Below are positions 26,484-34,008 of a DNA stretch of 64,000 nucleotides, in pieces. Under the pieces are notes generated by a model. It worked only from the letters and a program-made list of their open reading frames with translations. It was not told the DNA's origin and did no database searches. Within the stretch, counting starts at the first letter, position 1. Every line of letters starts with the position of its first letter. Origin of the DNA: Oscillospiraceae bacterium (lineage in GTDB: Bacteria; Bacillota; Clostridia; Oscillospirales; Oscillospiraceae); contig SVLX01000004.1 in NCBI GenBank assembly GCA_015067725.1, positions 1 through 64,000 of the forward strand. Direction: 5' to 3'. A program made the translations under genes and the position numbers.

Positions 26484-27284
26484 ATGTATAAATTCGGTTT
26501 TATCGGTGTCGGGAATATGGGCGGTGCTATTGCCATGGCGGTGGCGAAAGCCATTGACCCCAATGAAATTCTGGTTTGTGGCAAGGGTAAGTCCCGTGCC
26601 GCATCCTTCGCAGAGAGCTACGGCGTAGTTGCCAGCGATATGCAAACCATAGCAAAAGACGCCAAGTTCGTTGTTCTTGGCGTGAAGCCGCAATACATGG
26701 AGGAAGTGCTGACCACAATTGCCCCCATTCTCGCAAATCGTACTGGCTTCCTTCTGGTTACCATGGCGGCGGGACTGACCATGGAGAATATCGCAACCAT
26801 GGCTGGCGGTAACTATCCCGTTATCCGCATTATGCCCAACACCCCAGCGAGAGTTGGAGAGGGTGTAGTGCAGTTCTGCGCCAATCCCCTGGTCTCTGCC
26901 GGTGATTTGCAGGAATTCCTTGCCGCCATGAAGCCCGCCGGACTTTTGGACGAACTGCCAGAGAATCTCATCGATGCCGGCAGTGCCGTTGCCGGTTGCG
27001 GACCGGCCTTCACTTGTATGTTTATGGAGGCTCTGGCGGACGGTGGTGTTGCCTGCGGTCTTCCCCGGGCGAAGGCATTGGAATATGCGGCGCAGATGGT
27101 TCTGGGCACGGCGCAGCTTCTATTGTCTACCGGCGAGCATCCCGGTGTGCTAAAGGATCAGGTCTGCTCCCCCGGCGGCTCCACCATTCAGGGTGTCCGG
27201 GCGTTGGAAGTTGGCGGGCTTCGTGGTACCGTTATGGAGGCTGTGATTGCGGCTTTTGAGAAAAATAAGGAGTTTATCCGGTAA
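26484..27284 (+). CDS. proC: Pyrroline-5-carboxylate reductase
   Basis: This 266-residue enzyme reduces pyrroline-5-carboxylate to L-proline with NAD(P)H. The Rossmann motif is FIGVGNMGGAIA at the N-terminus. Family blocks include VIRIMPNTPARVGEG, SAVAGCGPAFTCMFMEALADGG and DQVCSPGGSTIQGVRALE. AGGGGG lies upstream of the ATG at 26484; a GTG 3 nt earlier is possible, and the longer open frame to 26403 is not supported. It follows the kinase gene by 74 nt. Confidence 0.95.
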   Translation: MYKFGFIGVGNMGGAIAMAVAKAIDPNEILVCGKGKSRAASFAESYGVVASDMQTIAKDAKFVVLGVKPQYMEEVLTTIAPILANRTGFLLVTMAAGLTMENIATMAGGNYPVIRIMPNTPARVGEGVVQFCANPLVSAGDLQEFLAAMKPAGLLDELPENLIDAGSAVAGCGPAFTCMFMEALADGGVACGLPRAKALEYAAQMVLGTAQLLLSTGEHPGVLKDQVCSPGGSTIQGVRALEVGGLRGTVMEAVIAAFEKNKEFIR

Positions 27285-27369
27285 TTTTCCTGGCAAATTG
27301 CTCTACTCACCGTTTGCTTTCTTTCGCGCAGTCTGGTGTTTTTTGTTCGTGTACTTACTTAGCATTCTG

Positions 27370-27405
27370 AATGAGCCCCTGCATATTGCAGAGGGCTCAT
27401 TTTCT
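27370..27405 (+). terminator. Rho-independent terminator downstream of proC
   Basis: ATGAGCCC/GGGCTCAT stem, then TTTTCTCC. Confidence 0.8.
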
Positions 27406-27493
27406 CCTTCATCTGTTCTGCTTATATATTGTTGCAGTTACGCAAGTGGCTCTATAATAAAGGTTCTGTAACAAATGGGTTCTACAATGAATG

Positions 27494-27521
27494 TTGGGGT
27501 TGTGTGCAGATCCAACCCCAA
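27494..27521. repeat. Isolated hairpin in decayed region
   Basis: Perfect 9-bp inverted repeat TTGGGGTTG/CAACCCCAA with a 10-nt loop and no T-tract on either side. Confidence 0.5.
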
Positions 27522-27534
27522 TATCACAATAAAA

Positions 27535-27627
27535 TTAGTTGAGCATCGAGACAAAATCCCTTAGATTGAAGGCTGCAACAACAAGACCAAAGTCCTCAAA
27601 CGTGTCTGCTTCGGTATGCCTAATTTT
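27535..27627 (-). pseudogene. Possible transposase C-terminal remnant
   Basis: A 30-codon minus-strand frame encodes HTEADTFEDFGLVVAAFNL and ends RDFVSMLN before TAA. It is interrupted upstream by an in-frame TAG. The FGLVVAAFNLR pattern resembles the end of IS1182/IS4-type DDE transposases (FG...HNLRK). It lies beside palindromic repeats in a gene-free AT-rich region. The match is to a short pattern, so this is tentative. Confidence 0.35.
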
Positions 27628-27691
27628 CTAAACTTCAGAAGCAGAATCCTCTATTCTCATACATAGTATCAGCAGCTCGATAGTTCCGCAA

Positions 27692-27721
27692 ATTCCCCTG
27701 GGGGTTAACCCTCAGGGGAAT
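27692..27721. repeat. 30-bp palindrome, copy 1 of a repeated element
   Basis: ATTCCCCTG, a GGGGTTAACCC core and CAGGGGAAT form a nearly perfect palindrome. It is preceded by CCGCAA and followed by GGAA. The same pattern recurs at 27804-27837 with compensatory changes in the arms. Confidence 0.75.
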
Positions 27722-27731
27722 CGGAAATCGT

Positions 27732-27801
27732 TAATTTGTCTCTACCCCAACTATTGACATAGAGCCTAATTTGTCTCTACCCCAACTATTGACATAGAGC
27801 C
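27732..27801. repeat. Perfect 35-bp tandem duplication
   Basis: Two identical adjacent copies (27732-27766 and 27767-27801) run from TAATTTGTCTC to CATAGAGCC. Each contains CAACTATTGACA, which recurs once more near 27860. Confidence 0.9.
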
Positions 27802-27803
27802 GC

Positions 27804-27837
27804 AAAATACCCTGAGGGCCAACCCCCAGGGTATTTT
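27804..27837. repeat. 34-bp palindrome, copy 2 of a repeated element
   Basis: AAAATACCCTG and CAGGGTATTTT arms enclose AGGGCCAACCCC. The arms differ from copy 1 but pairing is kept, and the flanks CCGCAAA and GGAACCGATAG resemble those of copy 1. The 27285-27906 interval holds no intact gene. Confidence 0.75.
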
Positions 27838-27906
27838 GGAACCGATAGTTTGGATCTAGTCAACTATTGACAAAGCGTCAAAATTAGAGCTAACGGAGTC
27901 CACGAG

Positions 27907-28173
27907 CTAAAACAGTCCTGCAAATAAGAAAATCAGCAGTGCAAAAACCAGCAAAACAACAACACAAGCGGGGAAGATTGTCATGAATCCAGCAATAATC
28001 ATTGCTTTCATATCACCTTTTTCAAATTCCAGCTTTTGTCCTTCAGCCCGTAATTCTGCATCGCTAGGTAGGTTCTCCTCAGTGAGATCACAACTAGGAA
28101 TGTCTACGCCGTCTTCCCTCATGCGCTGTTCTTTGGCCCATAAACGGGCACGCTCAACCTTACTCCTGAACAT
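27907..28173 (-). CDS. Small membrane protein downstream of oppF
   Basis: The 88-residue protein has a charged, soluble N-terminal half (1-50) with KVERARLWAKEQRMREDG and an acidic stretch. The hydrophobic C-terminal half (55-88) can form one long or two short membrane helices. No signal peptide, no recognised family. It starts 16 nt after the oppF stop with AAGGCGG upstream, so it is the last gene of the opp operon. An accessory subunit of this unusual transporter is plausible but unproven. Confidence 0.6.
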   Translation of the reverse strand: MFRSKVERARLWAKEQRMREDGVDIPSCDLTEENLPSDAELRAEGQKLEFEKGDMKAMIIAGFMTIFPACVVVLLVFALLIFLFAGLF

Positions 28174-28189
28174 CTCAAAACCGCCTTAA

Positions 28190-29731
28190 TTAGCCTTCAC
28201 CAAGAACATGGTGACAGGCAACAAAGTGGTTAGGACGCAGCTCACGCCAGTCAGGGACGACCTGGGTGCAGATCTCGGTGCAGAACTTACAACGAGTGTG
28301 GAACTTACAGCCCTTGGGAGGACGAACAGGACTGGGAATATCACCCTCAAGAATCTCAGGATTCTTGTTGGCGTCAGGATCTGTAGTGGGAATTGCCTTC
28401 AATAGTGCATCGGTATAGGGATGCAGAGGATGGGCAAAGATATCATCCGCAGGAGCCAGCTCAACCATGTTGCCCAGATACATAACGCCGATACGGTCGG
28501 AGATGTACTTAACAACAGACAGGTCGTGGGTAATAAACATGTAGGTCAGATTCTGCTTTTCCTTCAGCTCCAGCAGCAGGTTGATAACCTGAGCCTGAAT
28601 AGATACGTCCAGAGCAGAAACAGCCTCGTCACAAACCACAAACTTGGGCCGCAGAGCAAGAGAGCGAGCAATACCAATTCTCTGACGTTGACCACCGGAG
28701 AACTGATGGGGGTAACGATGGAGGAAGTAAGGTGCAAGGCCACACTCTTCCATAACGCGAATGACATCCTCCTGCATACGGGGACCATTCTTACGGAAGA
28801 ACTTATGAGCAATCATGCCCTCGCCGATGATCTGACCAACAGTCATTCTGGGATTCAGAGAAGAGTAGGGATCCTGGAAGATCAGCTGCAGATCGCTACG
28901 GAGTAAACGCATCTCATCATAAGTAAGACGAGCAAGGTCGATACCCGTGCTCAGATAAGCATCGTACTTATCGAAATCGGGATCATTTCTGTGCTGATTC
29001 CGAAGCTGCTCAATGCGAACATTGACTTCCTGAATACGAGCACGAATAGCCGCAATCTTGGTATCGCACTTCTTCAGCTTATCATTGGACTTCTCGATTG
29101 CAGTCTTCTTAGATGCGATAGGCTTGCCATCCTGCTCAGCCTGCTTGCAATCAAAAGCAGCGTCATCAGCATCAAGCTGAGCATCCTCGCGCTCAAGAAT
29201 AGCCAGATGCAACTCACGAGAAATCTTGTACTTTTCCGCAAATACCTTGGAAATGGGGGACATATCGGGAGCTGCGAGAAGACCGCCAATCAAGGTAGCC
29301 ATGTCCAGCACAGCATCATTGGCTTCCTTCTTCATGCGAGTCAGCTCAGCATGCTTAGCATACTGATCGGTCTCAGAGAGTCTTTCATATTCAGCCTTAA
29401 ATTCATCGTACTTCTGCTGCAGGACGAACATCTTCTCCTTGCGCTTAGCCAGGGAGCAGTAGGTCTTGTACGCATAGGAAGGGGCGACCTCTTCAATGGA
29501 GCGGCCAAAATACATAGTACGACCATCGGTCTGCTTATAGAGCTGCAGAATAGAGCGACCAAGGGTGGACTTACCACAGCCAGACTCACCGACGAGACCA
29601 AAGGTTTCGCCCTCGTAAATGTCGATGGAGATGCCGTCGTTGGCCTTAACAGAAAGGCCCTTCTTGCCGGTGGGGAAATACTGCTTCAGGTTGGAAATCT
29701 GGAGCAAAACCTTCTTTTCTTTATTTTCCAT
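28190..29731 (-). CDS. oppF: Oligopeptide ABC transporter ATPase OppF with a large helical insertion
   Basis: At 513 residues this is far longer than a usual OppF (about 310-340). Walker A is GESGCGKST (48-56). Then a roughly 190-residue charged helical insert (about 78-268, coding 28928-29494) precedes the Q-loop region RSDLQLIFQDPYSSLNP. Signature FSGGQRQRIGIAR, Walker B VVCDEAVSALDVS and switch THDLSVV follow. The C-terminus has the OppD/F Cys motif (CKFHTRCKFC). The insert is rich in Lys, Glu, Asp and Ala, with heptad-like stretches that suggest a coiled-coil hairpin. The start at 29731 has GGAGG upstream and overlaps oppD by 11 nt. Core residues are intact, so it should be active. Confidence 0.88.
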   Translation of the reverse strand: MENKEKKVLLQISNLKQYFPTGKKGLSVKANDGISIDIYEGETFGLVGESGCGKSTLGRSILQLYKQTDGRTMYFGRSIEEVAPSYAYKTYCSLAKRKEKMFVLQQKYDEFKAEYERLSETDQYAKHAELTRMKKEANDAVLDMATLIGGLLAAPDMSPISKVFAEKYKISRELHLAILEREDAQLDADDAAFDCKQAEQDGKPIASKKTAIEKSNDKLKKCDTKIAAIRARIQEVNVRIEQLRNQHRNDPDFDKYDAYLSTGIDLARLTYDEMRLLRSDLQLIFQDPYSSLNPRMTVGQIIGEGMIAHKFFRKNGPRMQEDVIRVMEECGLAPYFLHRYPHQFSGGQRQRIGIARSLALRPKFVVCDEAVSALDVSIQAQVINLLLELKEKQNLTYMFITHDLSVVKYISDRIGVMYLGNMVELAPADDIFAHPLHPYTDALLKAIPTTDPDANKNPEILEGDIPSPVRPPKGCKFHTRCKFCTEICTQVVPDWRELRPNHFVACHHVLGEG

Positions 29732-30713
29732 TGCGACGAGCCTCCTTATCAGGATAGAAGCAACGAACTTCCTGGCCATCTGCTACGGGAACAAGTTCAG
29801 GTTCTTCCTCTTCGCAACGCTTGGTGCAATATTTGCAACGCGGGGCGAACTTACATCCCTTGGGCAGTGCAAGAGGATGAGGAACAGCACCGGGAATCGC
29901 ATCGAGGCGCTCCTCAGTGGTATCCAGGCGAGGAACAGAGGCAAGCAAGCCCTCAGTGTACGGGTGAGAGAACTTGGGATTCTTGGAGAACAGCACTTCA
30001 GCGGGTACATGCTCAACAACCTGACCGCAGTACATAACAGCAACGTCATCTGCCATCTGATTAATAACACCCAAGTCGTGAGTAATGAACATAATGGCCG
30101 TGCCGTGGCGATGCTTAAGGTCGTTCATCAGGTACAAAATCTGAGCCTGAATGGTAACGTCCAGAGCGGTGGTGGGTTCGTCGGCAATCAGCAGCTTAGG
30201 CTCGCAGGCCAGGGCAATAGCAATCATAACACGCTGACGCATACCGCCGGAGAGCTGGTGGGGGTACTGGTTAATTACGACCTCGGGATTGGGAATCTTG
30301 ACGTCTTCCAGCATCTTCAGAGCAGCAGCAGCAGCCTCTTTCTTGCCCATATGACGATGGATAATGAAGGGCTCAGAAAGCTGACGCTTGACAGAGAAGA
30401 CGGGGTTTAGCGCAGTCATGGGCTCCTGGAAAATGACGGAGATGTCATTACCGCGGATAGCATACATTTCCTCACGGCTGCACTTGGTCAGATCCTTGTC
30501 GCCAAAGAGAATCTCGCCGGAATCGATATAGCCATTACCGTCAAGGAGCTGCAAAATGCTCATGGCGGAAACAGACTTGCCGGAGCCAGACTCACCAACA
30601 ACGCCGAGGGTCTTACCTTCGTCAACAGAGTAAGAGACGCCGTTGACAGCCTTAATGATACCTTTCTTCGTACGGAAGAAGGTATGAAGGTCTCTCAATT
30701 CAAGTAATGCCAT
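29721..30713 (-). CDS. oppD: Oligopeptide ABC transporter ATPase OppD
   Basis: This 330-residue ATPase has normal length. Walker A GESGSGKS (about 40-47), Q-loop IFQEPMTALNP, signature LSGGMRQRVMIA, Walker B LLIADEPTTALDV, switch THDLGVI. The C-terminal oligopeptide-transporter motif has Cys residues (CKFAPRCKYC). Unlike its partner OppF it has no insertion. It should pair with OppF to drive peptide uptake through OppB/OppC. It starts 12 nt after oppC. Confidence 0.95.
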   Translation of the reverse strand: MALLELRDLHTFFRTKKGIIKAVNGVSYSVDEGKTLGVVGESGSGKSVSAMSILQLLDGNGYIDSGEILFGDKDLTKCSREEMYAIRGNDISVIFQEPMTALNPVFSVKRQLSEPFIIHRHMGKKEAAAAALKMLEDVKIPNPEVVINQYPHQLSGGMRQRVMIAIALACEPKLLIADEPTTALDVTIQAQILYLMNDLKHRHGTAIMFITHDLGVINQMADDVAVMYCGQVVEHVPAEVLFSKNPKFSHPYTEGLLASVPRLDTTEERLDAIPGAVPHPLALPKGCKFAPRCKYCTKRCEEEEPELVPVADGQEVRCFYPDKEARRNGK

Positions 30714-30725
30714 TCTTCTTCCTCC

Positions 30726-32687
30726 TTACTTATCGCGGTTGGACTTGGGGTCCATAACGTCACGCAGGTTATCACCAACAATATTGATGCAGATGGTGCA
30801 AATGGACAGCAGAGCTGCGGGGAATACCCACTGCCACCAGAAGTTACGAATAACGATGGAGTCATTTGCAGCAGTCAGCATGTTGCCCCAAGTGGGCCGG
30901 GGATACTGAACACCAAAGCCCAAGTAGGACAGAGAGGACTCAGTCAACAGGCAGGAGGCAAAGCTCAGCGTCAGGTTAACCAGAACAACGGACATGACGT
31001 TGGGCAGAATGTGCTTGAAAGCAATTCTACGCTCTGCAATGCCAAGGGACTTGGCAGCGGTAACGAATTCCTTCTCACGTTCAGCCAGAATCTGAGCACG
31101 AATCATCTTAGCCAGACCAGTCCAAGAGAGAACACCGAGGACGACCATGATCAAGAAAATCTTCTGGTTCTCAGACAGGGAGGAACGAATCAAAATGGCA
31201 GAGAGAATCATAGCAAAGGGCAGGAAGGGAATAGATCCGAACACTTCAGTAATACGCATCAGCAGCATATCGACCTTACCACCAGCATAACCAGAGATAC
31301 AGCCAATGATGATTGCAATGACAGAGGAAATGATAACGGCAATCGCACCAACAGACATTGTCATCTTACCGCCATGTACGCAACGCGCAAAGACATCAAC
31401 ACCATAGCCGTCAGTGCCGAAGATATAGCCCTTAAGGCCCCACTTGGCCTGAAGCTGGTTGTTCTCATCCAGAGCGTAGTTCTGGAAAGAGGTGGTGATG
31501 ATGCGGGCAGCACCATTGGCATCGTCGTCAACGTTCAGCTGATTGCGGTGGTTGGAGCCCCATGCATAGACATTGCCCTTATTGGTGATACCAACATAAT
31601 GATTGGCGCCACCCTGGATGTCAACATAGTACTCATCACTGGGCAGAGCAGGAATATCTTTCTCACCAAAGCCAAAGTTACCGGAGAAGACAACTTCTCT
31701 GGCGGCTGCACGCTCAGCATCGGTGGTAGCGGCTGCATCTGCTTCTTCATCCACGATGAGGATAGCAACAGTCTTACCTGTGGAGGCAATCTGAGAAACT
31801 GTTCTCTTGCCGATATATCTAGCCAAGCTCAGGTTGGGGTCGCCGTTGACGGTATCATAGACACCTCTCATGTTACCAACGCCAACAGTACCATCAGCTC
31901 TAAGAGCGAAGATGTAGTTATTGGTGTAGGTGATGTCAACGATGTCGGTATAGTTAGTAACGTTGGTCATGTTCAGACAGGCATTGGAGTTACCGAAGGT
32001 AATCAGGGTGCCGTCATTCATGACAATAGCGGTGGACTGATAGCCACACTTGACATCAACAACCTTGTCAATATCGACCATGGCATCGGGAAGAACAGTG
32101 TTGGCATCGGTGCCTCTGTTGTCCTTATACTCAGTACCGGGATACTGACCCAGACGGTTGTTGCCCCAGCCAATGACCTTACCTTCTTCGGTAATTGCGA
32201 TAGCATGGTCAAAGCCGGCTGCAGCAAAGGCGATCTTGGAATTCAAGACTTCCTCAGGAATGTCCTTCATGTCGTAACCGGTGGTACCCAGCTTGGTGGA
32301 ACCCCAAACATAAACCTTACCGGCATTGGAAAGACCAACAGAGAAATGGGAATAGCTGGAAATGGACTTAACATCATCGGCCAGCTCGGAAGGAACGCTC
32401 ATCAGGCTGAACGTAGGAGCCAAATTTTTCTGGTTAACCTCGGTATAGGTCAGATCCAGAGGGACAAAGCTGGGTGCAACGAAGGACAGCAAGAACATGA
32501 TGATGATGACCACGCATGCGCCAACAGCCAGCTTCCGTTCCATAAAGTTGCGGAATATCTGCTTGGACGGGCTAACAATTTCCTCTACACTCATGGCATC
32601 CATTTCCTTGGAAGAACCAAAGAACGCACGCTTGAACCAACCGCCAATAGTGGAGAAGAAGCCCTTCTTCTTGGTTTTGTTCTTCAT
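30726..32687 (-). CDS. oppC: Oligopeptide ABC permease OppC with an inserted RCC1-like beta-propeller
   Basis: At 653 residues it is twice the length of OppC. TM1 is at about 53-72. Instead of the usual short external loop there is a roughly 300-residue domain (about 105-400, coding 31488-32375) with six RCC1/BLIP-II-like repeats, each ending near WG (KVYVWGS, KVIGWGN, NVYAWGSNH). The normal OppC sequence resumes at FGTDGYGVDVFARCVHGG (423-440), followed by five TM helices and the EAA loop AAKSLGIAERRIAFKHILPN. The propeller is therefore placed outside the cell between TM1 and TM2. It may bind substrate, the OppA lipoprotein or another surface partner. One continuous frame, no sign of an artefactual join. 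It starts 11 nt after oppB. Confidence 0.9.
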   Translation of the reverse strand: MKNKTKKKGFFSTIGGWFKRAFFGSSKEMDAMSVEEIVSPSKQIFRNFMERKLAVGACVVIIIMFLLSFVAPSFVPLDLTYTEVNQKNLAPTFSLMSVPSELADDVKSISSYSHFSVGLSNAGKVYVWGSTKLGTTGYDMKDIPEEVLNSKIAFAAAGFDHAIAITEEGKVIGWGNNRLGQYPGTEYKDNRGTDANTVLPDAMVDIDKVVDVKCGYQSTAIVMNDGTLITFGNSNACLNMTNVTNYTDIVDITYTNNYIFALRADGTVGVGNMRGVYDTVNGDPNLSLARYIGKRTVSQIASTGKTVAILIVDEEADAAATTDAERAAAREVVFSGNFGFGEKDIPALPSDEYYVDIQGGANHYVGITNKGNVYAWGSNHRNQLNVDDDANGAARIITTSFQNYALDENNQLQAKWGLKGYIFGTDGYGVDVFARCVHGGKMTMSVGAIAVIISSVIAIIIGCISGYAGGKVDMLLMRITEVFGSIPFLPFAMILSAILIRSSLSENQKIFLIMVVLGVLSWTGLAKMIRAQILAEREKEFVTAAKSLGIAERRIAFKHILPNVMSVVLVNLTLSFASCLLTESSLSYLGFGVQYPRPTWGNMLTAANDSIVIRNFWWQWVFPAALLSICTICINIVGDNLRDVMDPKSNRDK

Positions 32688-32698
32688 GTAAACCCTCC

Positions 32699-33745
32699 TT
32701 ACTTATTGACGCGGATACGAGGATCGACAAAGCCATAGACCAGGTCCGTAATCAGGTTACCGGCAAGGCTAATCAGAACATAGAACATCTGCAGGGCCAG
32801 GACAACCTCAAAGTCATTGCCCTGAAGCGCAAGGATGTAAGTTCTGCCGATACCGTTAATCGCGAAGATGTTCTCGATCATGATGGAGCCGGAGAAAATA
32901 CCCAGGAACCAACCAATAACCAGAGTAACAATAGGAATCAAAGCATTGCGGAAGGCGTGGGAGTAAATGACAGCCTTCTCACGGACACCCTTAGCACGGG
33001 CGGTACGGATGCAGTCCATTGACAGAGCGTCAACCATGGATGCACGGACGTATCTGGTCATACCGCCAAGAGAAGTAAATGTCATGACGATCAGAGGCAG
33101 AGCCAAGTGATACATCTTGTCAAGGAAGAGCCGGAATCCGGTATAGTCAGCATTTAGCGTCTTCATACCGCTCAGCGGGAACCAGCCAAGCAAGACGGCG
33201 AAGACAAAAATGAACAGAATTGCGGTGATAAACGCCGGTAGCGAGTAACCAATAATGGTACCAATCTGAACGGCAGTATCACGTTTACTTCCCTTTTTAA
33301 CAGCGCAGAAAATGCCGAGGGGAATAGTAATACCAAGAGCAAGAACAGTTGCGAAAATGTTTATGAAGACCGTATTTTTCAGCGGCGTAATCAGCACATC
33401 CACAACGGGCTTTGCCTCTTTGTAAGAATAGCCTAAGTAACCAGTGAGCAGACCCTTCCAAACCTGAGGATCGCCCTCGTGAACAGGGGTATAGGGGTAC
33501 AGACCCATCCAGCGCAGGTAACGCTGAACAATGTTGCCATCGGTACCAAACTGTCTGGAGTATTGTTCGCGGAGTTCATCGTAAGAGATAATGTGAACCA
33601 TGTTCTTGTTGGCCTTCAGGTAGTTCTCTGCTTCTGCACCAGCACGATCGTTCGGAATCAAGTTATAGATACAGAACATCAAAAAGGTCAGAATGAGCGC
33701 TACCAAAAGCATATATCCCAGTCGCTTAAAAATATATTTGACCAT
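32699..33745 (-). CDS. oppB: Oligopeptide ABC permease OppB
   Basis: This 348-residue permease has six predicted TM helices, the N-terminal KYIFKRLGYMLLVALILTF segment and the EAA loop region IRTARAKGVREKAVIYSHAFRNALIP. It is a normal OppB/DppB, slightly long because of an external segment at about 33-85 between TM1 and TM2. The start at 33745 has GGAGG 8 nt upstream. Homology to permeases begins there, not at the frame's first ATG (33808). Confidence 0.93.
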   Translation of the reverse strand: MVKYIFKRLGYMLLVALILTFLMFCIYNLIPNDRAGAEAENYLKANKNMVHIISYDELREQYSRQFGTDGNIVQRYLRWMGLYPYTPVHEGDPQVWKGLLTGYLGYSYKEAKPVVDVLITPLKNTVFINIFATVLALGITIPLGIFCAVKKGSKRDTAVQIGTIIGYSLPAFITAILFIFVFAVLLGWFPLSGMKTLNADYTGFRLFLDKMYHLALPLIVMTFTSLGGMTRYVRASMVDALSMDCIRTARAKGVREKAVIYSHAFRNALIPIVTLVIGWFLGIFSGSIMIENIFAINGIGRTYILALQGNDFEVVLALQMFYVLISLAGNLITDLVYGFVDPRIRVNK

Positions 33746-33913
33746 ACAGGTAACCTCCATTTTTGTGGAATACTCGGGATTAAGCTTTGTACGGTAGTAA
33801 TTGCTCATAAAACAGCTAAAAAACGGCGACTTTGCCGAACATTTGGCAACTCTGTATATCGCAACAAAATCGCCATTATTTAACTGTTTTAAGGAGCAAC
33901 AGGTATAGTGTTA

Positions 33914-33949
33914 GTAAAAGCGGGGGCAATAGCTCGCTATTGCCCCCGC
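33914..33949 (-). terminator. Terminator/attenuator between oppA and oppB
   Basis: On the minus strand a perfect GCGGGGGCAATAG/CTATTGCCCCCGC stem (13 bp) with a short loop is followed by TTTTACT. It lies 60 nt after the oppA stop and about 170 nt before the oppB start. It probably gives high oppA and lower oppBCDF expression through partial read-through, a common plan for binding-protein genes. Confidence 0.8.
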
Positions 33950-34008
33950 AGCAATCATTAGATTACTTTTTTGTTGCGCTAGGGGTGAGTTTCAGTTGCT
34001 TTTACTGA

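Noticed and set aside
29621-32738. Plus-strand open frames across oppC and oppD
   Set aside because: They run antisense to strongly supported ABC transporter genes and give biased, repeat-free translations without known domains.
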